Shown here one piece after another: positions 8,392 through 17,641 of a DNA stretch of 49,791 nucleotides. The first letter of the stretch is position 1, and every line of letters starts with the position of its first letter. The position numbers and the translations under genes are program-made. Source of the DNA: CAYXLI01 sp964464925. Lineage in GTDB: Bacteria > Acidobacteriota > Terriglobia > Bryobacterales > Bryobacteraceae. The stretch is from the NCBI GenBank assembly GCA_964464925.1, contig CAYXLI010000038.1:1-49791 (forward strand), in the 5' to 3' direction. Below the pieces are notes generated by a model. The model did no database searches and was not told the DNA's origin. It saw only the letters and a program-made list of their open reading frames with translations.

Positions 8392-10311
8392 GTGATACTG
8401 TTCCGGTTTGTTATCTCCTTTCTGATTGTCTCGATGACTGTACCTGCGCAGACCGTGCGGAATCGCGCCCCGCTGGCGCCTGCTGCATTTGATTTCTTGC
8501 CGTTGACTTCGGTGAAGCCGAAGGGGTGGCTCTTGAGGCAGCTAAGGATTCAGGCAGATGGGCAGACTGGGCATCTGGATGAGTTCTGGCCGTCGCTGGA
8601 TGCGAAGACCACGGCCTGGCGGGGCGGTTCCGGTGAGGGCTGGGAACGAGGTCCCTACTACATGGATGGGCTGATTCCCCTGGCGTATCTACTCGGAGAT
8701 CAGAAGCTGATCGCAAAAGCAAAGGCGTGGGTCGAGTGGACGCTGACAACGCAGCGCGCGGATGGGTCGATCGGGCCGGAGAAGAATGATGACTGGTGGC
8801 CGAACATGATCATGCTGAAAGTGCTGCAGCAACATTACGACGCCACCGGCGATGCTCGTGTGATCCCGCTGATGGAGAAGTATCTGTTGTATCACCTGGC
8901 GGAAGGACAAAAGCGTCCGTTGCGGGCATGGGCTATCTACCGGTGGGCAGATGAGTTGGCCAGTGTTGTGTGGACATATAACCGCACCGGCAATCCGAAG
9001 CTGCTTGAACTGGCGAAGCTGCTGGCCGCTCAGGGGTACGACTGGAGGCACCACTATGAGCACTTTGTATATCCGTTTAAAGTTTCGAAGACCGAGAGCG
9101 GACTGCCGAGCCACGTAGTAAACAATGCGATGGCGATCAAGACGTCGGCGCTGTGGTCGCTGGTATCAAAGGACGCCGCAGACAGGGATGCGACCGCGCG
9201 GCTGTTCGAAGCGATGGATGCAAGCCACCTGATGCCGCAGGGCGTGCATGGCGGCGATGAGCATTATGCGGGGAATAATCCGAACCAGGGAACGGAGCTG
9301 TGCGCCGTAGTAGAGGGGATGTTTTCCCTGGAGCACGTTCTATCGGTACTCGGACGTCCTGAATATGGAGACAGGCTGGAACGGATCGCGTACAACGCGC
9401 TGCCGGCAACGCTGAGCGCCGACATGTGGACCCACCAATACGATCAGCAGCCAAACCAGATTCTTTGCTCGCGGCAGCCGAGACCGTGGACGACGAACGG
9501 GCCGGATTCGAACCTTTTTGGACTGGAGCCGAACTTCGGTTGCTGCACCGCGAATTTCCATCAAGGTTGGCCGAAGCTGGTGGCAAGCCTGTGGATGGCT
9601 ACGCCGGATGGAGGGTTGGCTGCGATGGCTTGGGGACCTTCGGAGGTGAACACGACGGTACGCGGCAACACGGCGGTCCGGATTACGGAAGAAACAGAGT
9701 ATCCATTCCGGGATACCATCCGGCTGGGCGTGAATCCCGCGCAAGCCGTGAGTTTCCCGCTGGTGCTGCGCATCCCGGGATGGGCGGCCGGCGCAAAGGT
9801 GGAAGTGAATGGGACCGTAGTGAATGGCGTGAAGGCAGGGACGTTTCACCGGATCGAGCGGCAATGGCAGAAGGGCGATACGGTGAGCATCCGGTTCCCA
9901 ATGGATCTACGCACCAGCACGTGGTTTCATGGGTCGCAGGCAGTGGAGCGCGGGCCGCTGGTGTTCGCTCTCCGCGTCGGCGAAGAGTGGCGGAAGCTGA
10001 AGGACTATGGGCCGGTTGCAGATTACGAAGTACATTCGACTACTCCATGGAATTACGCGCTGCTGTTTGATAGTAAGCTTGCGGCCATCAGCGAAAAATC
10101 GATTGGCCAGTTCGTGTGGTCAGCGGACGGTGCGCCGGTGGTCATTCGGACGCAGGGACGGAAGCTGGCTGCCTGGAAGGAGGACAACGGCTCGGCGGGC
10201 CTATTACCAATGAGTCCGGTGACTTCCGATGCGCCGCTGGAGACGATTGAACTGGTTCCGTACGGAGCGGCGAAGCTCCGGATTACCGCATTTCCCCGAT
10301 TGGAGCGATAG
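8392..10311 (+). CDS. GH127-type beta-L-arabinofuranosidase (DUF1680)
   Basis: Exported glycoside hydrolase of 639 residues. The GTG at 8392 is chosen because residues 1-20 form a signal peptide ending in VPAQ; the open frame to its left is antisense to the MFS gene. The body has the alpha/alpha-barrel features of GH127/GH146. The zinc and cysteine-nucleophile site is visible as E302-x-C304 (TELCA) and C384-C385 (FGCCTAN), matching the Glu338/Cys340/Cys417/Cys418 pattern of Bifidobacterium HypBA1. An acidic pair, D289-E290 in GGDE, may supply the acid/base. It should release beta-L-arabinofuranose or a related sugar from glycans. The divergent permease next to it fits a small sugar-scavenging unit. 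The ribosome binding site before GTG is weak. Confidence 0.88.
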   Translation: MILFRFVISFLIVSMTVPAQTVRNRAPLAPAAFDFLPLTSVKPKGWLLRQLRIQADGQTGHLDEFWPSLDAKTTAWRGGSGEGWERGPYYMDGLIPLAYLLGDQKLIAKAKAWVEWTLTTQRADGSIGPEKNDDWWPNMIMLKVLQQHYDATGDARVIPLMEKYLLYHLAEGQKRPLRAWAIYRWADELASVVWTYNRTGNPKLLELAKLLAAQGYDWRHHYEHFVYPFKVSKTESGLPSHVVNNAMAIKTSALWSLVSKDAADRDATARLFEAMDASHLMPQGVHGGDEHYAGNNPNQGTELCAVVEGMFSLEHVLSVLGRPEYGDRLERIAYNALPATLSADMWTHQYDQQPNQILCSRQPRPWTTNGPDSNLFGLEPNFGCCTANFHQGWPKLVASLWMATPDGGLAAMAWGPSEVNTTVRGNTAVRITEETEYPFRDTIRLGVNPAQAVSFPLVLRIPGWAAGAKVEVNGTVVNGVKAGTFHRIERQWQKGDTVSIRFPMDLRTSTWFHGSQAVERGPLVFALRVGEEWRKLKDYGPVADYEVHSTTPWNYALLFDSKLAAISEKSIGQFVWSADGAPVVIRTQGRKLAAWKEDNGSAGLLPMSPVTSDAPLETIELVPYGAAKLRITAFPRLER

Positions 10312-10382
10312 CGATAGGAGAGACACTCCGCGGCCTTCCATTGGGCGCAATAGAGGAGTATGCTGCTGAGTGGGAGGCGGAT

Positions 10383-10484
10383 ATGGGCCAACTAGATTTC
10401 AGCGAGATCCTCATTATTCTAGGTTTGGCCGCTATGCTGGCTCTTGCCGTACATAATAAGGCCCATCATCACGTGCCGAAGTAA
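10383..10484 (+). CDS. 33-residue single-span membrane peptide
   Basis: A very short frame with a strong Shine-Dalgarno (GGGAGGCGG, about 10373-10381) right before the ATG. The peptide starts MGQLDFSEI, has one hydrophobic segment of about 15 residues (ILIILGLAAMLALAV) and ends in a His-rich tail, HNKAHHHVPK. It follows the GH127 gene by 71 bases and converges on the cytochrome c gene. The amphipathic start, central span and basic/His tail are typical of small membrane proteins that sit on a larger complex or bind metal. No family is recognised. Chance cannot be excluded for so short a frame. Confidence 0.5.
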   Translation: MGQLDFSEILIILGLAAMLALAVHNKAHHHVPK

Positions 10485-10501
10485 GACCGCGAAACGAGCC
10501 G

Positions 10502-11020
10502 CTACTCCACATCTTCAGGCTTGACGCCTTTCGTATCCTTGAATCCTGCCCAGCGGATATAAGCAATGATGTCGGCAACATCCTGCGCCGAGAGATTGGC
10601 CTGGGACGGCGGGTGCTTCCAAGTCGCGTTTGGCTTGGCGCTGAAGTTCGCCTTGGCGAGAGTCACAGAAACGGGCGGGGTTTTACTGAGGTCGAATAAC
10701 GTGGTCTTATCTTCCTCTTCCTTACCTTTCACCGCCGGAAACTCCGGATCCTTGCCCGACTTGACCGTGATTACGTTTTCCGTGATGGTCGCCCTGATGG
10801 CCATAGCCACGGCACGAGGTGCTATGTGCATCCAGCGCATGAGGTCCGGCCCGACAGCAGTGCCTCTCGAGTTGAGAGAATGGCAAGTGCCGCAAGCGAG
10901 CGGCTTCGCGTTTTCAAAGAACAGCGTTTCGCCACGGGCGGCCTGGGCAGGCTGAGTTTGCGCAGAAGCTGTGAACAGGCTGGCGGAGGCAAAGGCCAGC
11001 GGCAGCAAGCGATGTAACAT
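10502..11020 (-). CDS. Small periplasmic c-type cytochrome
   Basis: Protein of 172 residues from the ATG at 11018-11020, which has GGGAGGG just upstream; the open frame continues further upstream without a better start. Residues 1-20 are a signal peptide (SASA before QTQP). A single heme c site, C43-G-T-C46-H47, lies in a cytochrome-c-like fold that ends with a helix AQDVADIIAYIRWAG, the usual C-terminal helix. A charged insert (KGKEEEDKTT) sits in the middle. It is a soluble periplasmic electron carrier. No oxidoreductase partner is adjacent, so its partner is unknown. Confidence 0.85.
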   Translation of the reverse strand: MLHRLLPLAFASASLFTASAQTQPAQAARGETLFFENAKPLACGTCHSLNSRGTAVGPDLMRWMHIAPRAVAMAIRATITENVITVKSGKDPEFPAVKGKEEEDKTTLFDLSKTPPVSVTLAKANFSAKPNATWKHPPSQANLSAQDVADIIAYIRWAGFKDTKGVKPEDVE

Positions 11021-11173
11021 ACGTCCCTCCCCCACCGGGTTGCGGCACGTAAAGGACCAGAGCGAATTGTCGGGATTCCAAACACTTGGCGCACACTGTT
11101 GGGTGACTACACCCAAGCGGCAATCACGATATGTGATTTGACCCAGGGCTTCGTAACACAATGGTAAATTCCT

Positions 11174-12373
11174 ATGAGTCAAATTGCCTTGCGAATCGAA
11201 CGTATCGAGACTCTCCAGGTACCCCCGCGGTGGGGACTGCTGCGGGTTCTCTTCGAAGGAGGACTCGAAGGGTACGGCGAGTACACGGTAGAGGGACAGC
11301 TCCAATCATCGGAAGCGCTCGTGCACGAACTGGCGCCGCACTTCGTTGGACACGACGCACGGGATATCAAACGCCTGGTGCGCGGCTGCTATGACCGGCT
11401 GTTCTACCACGGCGGTGCGCATTTCATGAGCGCGCTGGGCGGCATCGAGATCGCGTTGTGGGACGGACTAGGAAAAGCGCTGAACGAGCCGGTTTACCGC
11501 CTTCTCGGCGGCAAGGTACGGGACAAGGTAAAGGTGTACCGCTGGGCGGGCGGCAATAACAACGCGGCCGGTGCGGCGGCGGACGAAGCGGCACGCGTGG
11601 TGAGCGAGGGCGCGAAGGCGATTAAGATGAACGCGTGTCCTCCGCTAGCGGCTGTCGACACTTATGGAGGGATTCGGGCCGCAGTGGAGCGGGCACGAGC
11701 GGTACGGGAAGCAGTCGGGCCCGATGTAGACGTAGCGTTCGATTTTCACGGGCGCTGCAACGTGCCGATGGCGCGGAGGCTGGCGCATGAACTCGAGTTC
11801 GCGAACCCTTTGTTCTATGAAGAGCCGGTTCGGCCGGAGTACAACCGCTGGCTGCATGAGGTGACGGCAATTACGCATGTGCCGATCGCAACGGGAGAAC
11901 GTATGACAACCGTGGCCGAGTTCTCCGACGCCATTGCGAAGCGCCTGGCGCACATCCTGCAGCCTGATCTGGTGCACATAGGAGGTATTTCCAACGCTGC
12001 GGACGTGGCCGCGTTGGCGGAGGCGAATGGAATCGCGATCGCTCCGCATTGTCCGCTCTCGCCGATTGCGTTCATGGCTTGCCTGCATGTGGTGGCGCAA
12101 TCGAGGGCTGGGTGGATTCTGGAATGGTCAAAGGGGATCCACTACAACCGGAGCGGCGCAACAGGAGAGGTGGATCCATGGCTGCGGTACCTGGTGGAAG
12201 GCGATTGGCCATTGTTCGAAGTGGACGCGACAGGGCACCTGCCGATTACGGATCTGCCCGGGCTAGGGATTCGGCTTGATTGGGCGGAAGCGCAGAAGGC
12301 GGCCAAAGAGCAGGGCGTGATTTGGCGCGACGAAGATATGTATTTGCCGGACGGTACGAAGGCGAACTGGTAG
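11174..12373 (+). CDS. dgoD: Galactonate-dehydratase-like enolase superfamily enzyme
   Basis: Cytoplasmic enzyme of 399 residues with the mandelate racemase/muconate lactonizing fold. Metal ligands D190, E216 and E242 are seen in DFHGR, FYEEPV and TGERM. H192 follows D190 by two residues and H292 lies in APHCPLSP, paired with D265. The DFHGR, TGERM and HCPLSPIA signatures are those of D-galactonate dehydratase, which makes 2-keto-3-deoxy-galactonate, so related sugar acids are likely substrates. The matching kinase and aldolase are not adjacent; an HpcH/HpaI aldolase lies 13 kb away. It is followed after 39 bases by the amidase gene on the same strand. Confidence 0.88.
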   Translation: MSQIALRIERIETLQVPPRWGLLRVLFEGGLEGYGEYTVEGQLQSSEALVHELAPHFVGHDARDIKRLVRGCYDRLFYHGGAHFMSALGGIEIALWDGLGKALNEPVYRLLGGKVRDKVKVYRWAGGNNNAAGAAADEAARVVSEGAKAIKMNACPPLAAVDTYGGIRAAVERARAVREAVGPDVDVAFDFHGRCNVPMARRLAHELEFANPLFYEEPVRPEYNRWLHEVTAITHVPIATGERMTTVAEFSDAIAKRLAHILQPDLVHIGGISNAADVAALAEANGIAIAPHCPLSPIAFMACLHVVAQSRAGWILEWSKGIHYNRSGATGEVDPWLRYLVEGDWPLFEVDATGHLPITDLPGLGIRLDWAEAQKAAKEQGVIWRDEDMYLPDGTKANW

Positions 12374-12412
12374 CCATCGAATTCTCCGCCACCTGTGGGA
12401 GAATGACCTCCA

Positions 12413-13924
12413 ATGAGAAGACGCGAGTTCCTGGGTGCGAGCGTTGCGTTCGCAAGCGCCGGTGCGCCTACGTCTGAACTGGAGGAGGCCAGCCTCGCCG
12501 ACATCGGTGAGGGCCTGGCAAAGGGGCGCTGGACTTCGCGGAGGCTGGTGGAGCAGTATTTCGCACGCATGGATGCGATCGATCGCGCCGGTCCGATGCT
12601 ACGGGCTGTCATTGAAAGGAATCCGGAAGCAGAGGCGATCGCCGATCGGCTTGACAGGGAGCGCAAGAGCGGGCACACGCGCGGACCGTTGCACGGCGTC
12701 CCGGTACTTATCAAAGACAATATCGACACCGCGGACAAAATGAGCACTAGCGCCGGGTCACTGGCGCTGGCCGGTTGGCACGCGGCGAAGGATGCACCGC
12801 TGGTGCAAAGACTGCGGGACGCGGGTGCGGTTCTGCTGGGAAAGACGAACCTGAGTGAGTGGGCGAATTTCCGCTCGACGCACTCGGTGAGTGGCTGGAG
12901 CGGGCGAGGCGGGCAGACGAGAAACCCTTACGCACTGCACAGGAACCCGTCGGGATCGAGTTCGGGATCGGGCGTGAGCGTGTCGGCGAGCCTCTGCGCG
13001 GCGGGGGTAGGGACCGAAACGGACGGCTCGATTATCAGTCCCGCCGCGGTGAATGGCATCGTTGGAGTGAAACCTACGGTGGGTCTAATCAGCGGCAGCG
13101 GAATCATTCCAATTGCGCATAGCCAAGATACGGCGGGACCGATGGCCAGGACGGTGCGCGATGCGGCCCTGCTCTTGACCGTGCTGGCCAGCAAGGGTGA
13201 GGACTACGCGAAGAGTTTGGATGCGAATGGACTGAAGGGCGCGAGAATCGGCGTGGCGCGCAAATTCTTCGAAAAGACTCCGCTGATGGACCGGTTCCTA
13301 AACCGGTGCGTGGATGTTCTCAAAAAGAGCGGGGCGGAAGTGATCGAGGGCACGGACCTGCCTGGGTATGGGAAATGGAACGACCCGGAATTTGAAGTGC
13401 TGCTTTACGAGTTCAAGGCGGATCTGAATCAATATCTGGCGAAGGCGAACAAAACGCTGGCGGACCTGATCGCATTCAACGAGACCCAGCGTGACTCAGA
13501 GCTGAAGTATTTCGAACAAGAGATCTTCCTGCAAGCGGAAGCGAAAGGTCCGCTGACGGAGAAGAAGTATCTGGATGCGCGTGCCGACTGCATACGGCTG
13601 ACGCGGGCAGAGGGGATCGACGCGGTTTGCGAGAAGTACAAACTGGACGCGATCGTGAGTCTGTCGTCGGGCCCGGCGTGGCTGATCGATTGGGTGAACG
13701 GCGATACGGACACCGGCGGCTGCACGAGTCCGGCGGCGATTGCCGGGTATCCGCACATCACAGTACCAGCCGGATTCTTCAGAGATTTGCCGATTGGGCT
13801 CTCGTTTTTCGGGAAGGCGTGGAGCGAGACCGTTTTGTTCCGGTTGGCTTACGCATTCGAGCAGGCGACGAAGGCGCGCAGAAAACCGCAGTATCTTCGC
13901 GGCACCGAGGAGGCAAGAGGGTGA
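12413..13924 (+). CDS. Amidase signature family hydrolase
   Basis: Hydrolase of 503 residues. The N-terminus, MRRREFLGASVAFASAG, looks like a twin-arginine export signal. The Ser-cisSer-Lys triad is visible: K101 in VLIKDN, the serine cluster at 182-184 in NPSGSSSGSG, and the nucleophile S206 in TETDGSIISP. Family members cleave linear amides, including amino acid amides and peptide amides; the export signal and surroundings suggest extracellular nitrogen scavenging. The stop overlaps the GTG start of the following serine hydrolase (GTGA), so both are probably co-translated. Confidence 0.92.
   Translation: MRRREFLGASVAFASAGAPTSELEEASLADIGEGLAKGRWTSRRLVEQYFARMDAIDRAGPMLRAVIERNPEAEAIADRLDRERKSGHTRGPLHGVPVLIKDNIDTADKMSTSAGSLALAGWHAAKDAPLVQRLRDAGAVLLGKTNLSEWANFRSTHSVSGWSGRGGQTRNPYALHRNPSGSSSGSGVSVSASLCAAGVGTETDGSIISPAAVNGIVGVKPTVGLISGSGIIPIAHSQDTAGPMARTVRDAALLLTVLASKGEDYAKSLDANGLKGARIGVARKFFEKTPLMDRFLNRCVDVLKKSGAEVIEGTDLPGYGKWNDPEFEVLLYEFKADLNQYLAKANKTLADLIAFNETQRDSELKYFEQEIFLQAEAKGPLTEKKYLDARADCIRLTRAEGIDAVCEKYKLDAIVSLSSGPAWLIDWVNGDTDTGGCTSPAAIAGYPHITVPAGFFRDLPIGLSFFGKAWSETVLFRLAYAFEQATKARRKPQYLRGTEEARG
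13907..13913 (+). promoter_or_regulatory. Ribosome binding site for the overlapping serine hydrolase start
   Basis: GAGGAGG ends seven bases before the GTG at 13921, which overlaps the amidase stop. It settles that start over the long upstream extension of the frame. Confidence 0.7.
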
Positions 13925-15693
13925 AGAGACTATTGGCGCTGGCGATGAGTGCCGGGCTGCTGGCAGGACAGGAACCGCGGTTTACCGACCCGCAACGAAA
14001 GGCGAAGCTGGAGCAGGCCTTTCCGGCGATCGATCAGCTATTCGAGCGCTACTTCCATGAGCGCGGCATTCCCGGCATGGTGTACGGAATCGTGATCGAC
14101 GGGCAGCTCGCTCACGTGAAGACGTGGGGCGTGAGGGACCGGCAGACGAACGACGCGGTCACACCGGAGACCGCTTTTCGCATCGCGTCGATGACAAAAA
14201 GCTTCACCGCTCTGGCCATTCTGAAGCTGAGGGACGAGGGGAAGCTGTCCCTGGAGGATCCGGCTTCGAAGTACATCCCGGAAATCGGGAAATGGAAGCT
14301 GCCGACCGCGGACAGTGCGCCCATTCTTGTGAGAAACCTGATGACACACGGAGCGGGGTTTCCGGAAGACAATCCTTGGGGAGACCGGCAGCTCGGCGTG
14401 GCGGCGGATCGCATGACCGAGTGGCTGAAGGCGGGACTGCCGTTCTCGACATCGCCGGATACGGCGTATGAGTATTCCAACTATGGGTTCGCGTTGCTGG
14501 GACGCATCGTCACGAAGGTGTCCGGCGTGCCATATCGCGAGTACGTGGAGAAGAACATCCTCGCTCCGCTGGGCATGAAGGGGACGTCATTGGAGCCGAG
14601 CGCTCTGCCTGTGAATGCACGAGCGATGGGATACAAGAAAGCCGGCGACGTGTATCAGGAAGAACCGTCCCTGCCGCACGGAGCATTCGGAGCAATGGGC
14701 GGTATGGTAACGACGGCAAATGACCTGGGCAAGTATGTGGCGTACCAGATGGCGGCGTTTCCTCCGCGGAACGAGGCAGAAAAGGGTCCGGTGCGGAGGA
14801 GTTCACAGCGCGAGCAGCAACGCGCCTGGCGGACGAGCGGGATGACGGCTTCGAGAACGCCGAATGGACACTTGAATGCGTTCACGACGGGATACGGGTA
14901 TGGTCTCGGCGTGGCTCGGGACTGCCGTTTCAACCACATCGTTTCGCACGGCGGCGGGTTGCCGGGATTCGGATCCTACATGGCGTGGCTACCGGAATAT
15001 GGTGTGGGGATGTTCGCGATGACGAATCTGACGTATAGCGGGCCATCCCAGCCGATCTTGGCAGCGTTCGATGAATTTCGTAAGACGGACGGCCTGGAAG
15101 CGCGGGAGTTACCTCCCTCCCCTGCGCTGCTCAGCACCCGGGATGCAGTTGTGCGGCTCTGGAACACGTGGAGCGAGGCCGAAGCGCAGAAGATCGCAGC
15201 GGATAATCTGTTTCTGGATACGCCGGCTGCAACGCGACAGCAGGAGATCGCGAGGATCAAGGCAGAAGCCGGAACATGCGGGCCGGCCGGCGATATGCAA
15301 GCGGAAAACTGGCTGCGCGGGAGATTCCGTATGAAGTGCGATCACGGGCACGTGGATGTGATGTTCACGCTGGCGCCGACAAATCCACCCAAGGTGCAGT
15401 TTCTGCGCTTCACACCGGCCGTTGGATTGAATGCGGACGCCCGGGCGGCTGCGGAGAGGGTGGCCGGGTGGGTGCCGGATAAGCCGGAAATAGGCACGAA
15501 GATGGATCCGGCGCGCGCTCTTTACGGGCAGTGCCGCGTCGCCGACACGCTGAGCGGCAACGGCAGGACGGAGTTCCGTGTACGTCTAGAATGCGAGCAT
15601 GGTCCAGTGGAGGCCGCGGTTAAGTTGGATGAACAGCGGAAGGTGAGCGAGTTGCAGCTCTCAAAGCCGGCAGATGCCGCGTGCACTCCCTGA
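13921..15693 (+). CDS. Class-C beta-lactamase-like serine hydrolase
   Basis: Exported serine hydrolase of 590 residues. A signal peptide occupies about 1-17. The penicillin-binding-protein-like active site is complete: S90-M-T-K93, Y185-S186-N187 and H343-G-G (SHGGGLPGFGS). A C-terminal extension of about 200 residues (380-590) contains two related segments, each with LxxxWVPDKP- or CRVADTL-like motifs and paired Cys, perhaps a lipocalin-like domain. Such proteins act as D-aminopeptidases, esterases or peptidoglycan peptidases; true antibiotic resistance cannot be inferred. Translation is coupled to the amidase by a GTGA overlap. It converges on rodZ with one base between stops. Confidence 0.9.
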   Translation: MKRLLALAMSAGLLAGQEPRFTDPQRKAKLEQAFPAIDQLFERYFHERGIPGMVYGIVIDGQLAHVKTWGVRDRQTNDAVTPETAFRIASMTKSFTALAILKLRDEGKLSLEDPASKYIPEIGKWKLPTADSAPILVRNLMTHGAGFPEDNPWGDRQLGVAADRMTEWLKAGLPFSTSPDTAYEYSNYGFALLGRIVTKVSGVPYREYVEKNILAPLGMKGTSLEPSALPVNARAMGYKKAGDVYQEEPSLPHGAFGAMGGMVTTANDLGKYVAYQMAAFPPRNEAEKGPVRRSSQREQQRAWRTSGMTASRTPNGHLNAFTTGYGYGLGVARDCRFNHIVSHGGGLPGFGSYMAWLPEYGVGMFAMTNLTYSGPSQPILAAFDEFRKTDGLEARELPPSPALLSTRDAVVRLWNTWSEAEAQKIAADNLFLDTPAATRQQEIARIKAEAGTCGPAGDMQAENWLRGRFRMKCDHGHVDVMFTLAPTNPPKVQFLRFTPAVGLNADARAAAERVAGWVPDKPEIGTKMDPARALYGQCRVADTLSGNGRTEFRVRLECEHGPVEAAVKLDEQRKVSELQLSKPADAACTP

Positions 15694-15694
15694 G

Positions 15695-16552
15695 CTAGCC
15701 GACGCCGGTCGGCCGAGGGTCGGGGACGCCGGGAGTTACGGTCTTTTTCGGCACCGGCTGGACGACCTCATACTTCTCGGGCGTAAAGATGATGGTGCGC
15801 ACCTGGCCTCGGGGGCCGAGCGGCCCGAGAGGCTTGCCGTTCCAACGCACGTCAAGGCCGGCCGCATTCCCGGTTACCAACTTCGCGTTCTCAAGCCCAT
15901 CGAGATCCTTGCGCTCGCTGGCGTCGAGAATCCCGGCGAAGAGCGTTTTGCCTCCGGCCGAAAGAGACACCCACGTTTTCTCAGTGGCCTGAAGCTGGAG
16001 ACTCACCTTGCTGAGATCGGCGGTGGCAGGGGTTTCGGGAGCGGGCAGCGTGGGAGTTTGTGTCACCTCAGGCACCGGTTCGGGCCTAGTCTGCCGGGCG
16101 ACAACCGGGGATTCAGGCGGAGGGGTCGCACTCGCCATTTGTACCGGCTCCTCGGCACGATGCTGAATCCTTTGCCACCACGCATAGAATCCAGAGGACC
16201 CAGCGATGGCTGCAACGAAAAGTACAACGAGCCAACTCGTCGTGATCTTGCGGGTGGGACGTGCGGTTTGAGGTACCTGGTACGTATGGTGGAGTACGGG
16301 AAGTGGATCGGGCTCTTCGGACGGCAGGGCCGCAGCGATTTCATGCTCAAGCGAATGCGGGTCTATGCCCAGCGCTGTGCAATACTGTCTTACAAAGCTC
16401 CTGGCGAACATGCCACCCGGGAGTTGTTTGTAATCATCCTGTTCAATTGCCTGAAGATAGCGGGAGCTAATGCAAGTAGAACTTGCAATATCCGCCAGTG
16501 ATCGCTTTTGCTTCTGGCGCTCCTGCTCGAGCTTTTCACCGAGGGTCGGCAT
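15695..16552 (-). CDS. rodZ: RodZ-like helix-turn-helix cell-shape protein
   Basis: Bitopic membrane protein of 285 residues. Order of parts: a Xre-type helix-turn-helix (about 3-70, LGEKLEQERQKQKRSLADIA), a linker, one transmembrane span (about 104-126), a Pro-rich periplasmic linker (130-180) and a C-terminal DUF4115-like beta domain (about 183-265). This is the RodZ layout; RodZ links MreB to the envelope during rod elongation. It is transcribed away from the glycosyltransferase operon, the two starts lying within about 40 bases. On the coding side its stop is one base from the stop of the serine hydrolase. Confidence 0.85.
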   Translation of the reverse strand: MPTLGEKLEQERQKQKRSLADIASSTCISSRYLQAIEQDDYKQLPGGMFARSFVRQYCTALGIDPHSLEHEIAAALPSEEPDPLPVLHHTYQVPQTARPTRKITTSWLVVLFVAAIAGSSGFYAWWQRIQHRAEEPVQMASATPPPESPVVARQTRPEPVPEVTQTPTLPAPETPATADLSKVSLQLQATEKTWVSLSAGGKTLFAGILDASERKDLDGLENAKLVTGNAAGLDVRWNGKPLGPLGPRGQVRTIIFTPEKYEVVQPVPKKTVTPGVPDPRPTGVG

Positions 16553-16588
16553 AGGCCGCGGAAGTTACTGAAAGTTATAATACTACAC

Positions 16589-17641
16589 TTGAAAGAAGCA
16601 GGCGAGCCGAGACAAATATCCGTGGTTCTCGTGAACTGGAACCGGAGAGAGCTGCTCCTGGCCTGTTTGCGTTCCCTGCAAAAGCAGACGGTGTCCGGAT
16701 TCGAAGTGGTGCTGGTGGATAACGGTTCCACGGACGGGTCGGCAGAAGCAGCGGCCAAAGAATTCATGCAAAACTCGCAGTTTTGCTTGCGTGTCATTCA
16801 AAACAGAGCGAATGTAGGGTTCTGTGCCGCTAACAATCAAGGATTTGAGGCAGCACGTGGACGGTTCCTGGCTCTGCTGAATAACGACGCGGAAGCGGAG
16901 CCGCAGTGGCTGGAAGAATTACTGAAAGGGCTCGAGGTTGCACCCGATGTCGGGATGGCCGCTTCGAAGATTCTGGTGCACGAGGACCCGCGGCGGATCG
17001 ACAAGGCCGGGCACCTGATCTATCCGGACGGGCAGAACCGCGGACGCGGTTCCGGGCAGGTGGACGAAGGGCAGTTTGACCGGTTCGAAGAGATTCTATG
17101 GCCGGACGGATGCGCGGCGATGTATCGCCGGGAGATGCTGGATGAGATCGGCGGGTTTGACGAGGACCTGTTCGCATACGGCGACGATGCGGAATTGGGT
17201 ATGCGGGCACGGATCGCGGGCTGGCGTTGCTTTTATGCTCCGAAGGCGGTGGTCCGGCATCACCGCGGAGCGACGCTGGGACTGCTCTCGGAGCGGCGGT
17301 TAACTCTGATAGAGCGTAACCGTGTGTTACTCGTAGTAAAACATTTTCCAGCTCGTTTGTTTTTGGCTAGTTTCGGATACTTTGCGGCAAGGGTAGGAGC
17401 GGGCATTTGGGCAGCAGCGCGAGGCAAGGGCGAGGTGGGAAGATTTCCTGGAATACGAGGGAAGCTGACGGTAGTGTCCGCCCTGGTGCGCGGGAACTGG
17501 GAGGCGTGGAAACTGGTTCCGCGCACTCTGCGAAAGCGGCGGCAACTGCGCCCACTGCGGCGCCTGAATCCGGCGCAGGTAAGCCGGTTAATCGAGCAGT
17601 ACCGCATTTCCCTGCGGGAGCTGATGGAACAGGCGATTTGA
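16589..17641 (+). CDS. GT2 family glycosyltransferase
   Basis: Glycosyltransferase of about 350 residues from a proposed TTG at 16589; a GTG at 16622 is an alternative, and the ATG at 16508 would overlap rodZ. The GT-A fold is visible: SVVLVNWNRRE at the N-terminus, VDNGSTDGS as the nucleotide-binding turn, LLNNDAE as the DxD-equivalent, and FDEDLFAYGDDAELGMR further on. This is the rhamnosyltransferase-like (WbbL) branch that builds O-antigen or capsule. A hydrophobic stretch near the C-terminus may hold it at the membrane. TATAAT at 16576-16581 is a possible -10 element without a clear -35. The stop overlaps the next start (TTGA). Confidence 0.88.
   Translation: MKEAGEPRQISVVLVNWNRRELLLACLRSLQKQTVSGFEVVLVDNGSTDGSAEAAAKEFMQNSQFCLRVIQNRANVGFCAANNQGFEAARGRFLALLNNDAEAEPQWLEELLKGLEVAPDVGMAASKILVHEDPRRIDKAGHLIYPDGQNRGRGSGQVDEGQFDRFEEILWPDGCAAMYRREMLDEIGGFDEDLFAYGDDAELGMRARIAGWRCFYAPKAVVRHHRGATLGLLSERRLTLIERNRVLLVVKHFPARLFLASFGYFAARVGAGIWAAARGKGEVGRFPGIRGKLTVVSALVRGNWEAWKLVPRTLRKRRQLRPLRRLNPAQVSRLIEQYRISLRELMEQAI

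Noticed and set aside
13627..13920. Upstream extension of the serine hydrolase frame
   Set aside because: Lies within the amidase gene in another frame; GAGGAGG and GTG at 13921 explain the start.
15674..16501. 275-codon plus frame over rodZ
   Set aside because: Shadow of rodZ; no domain and odd composition.
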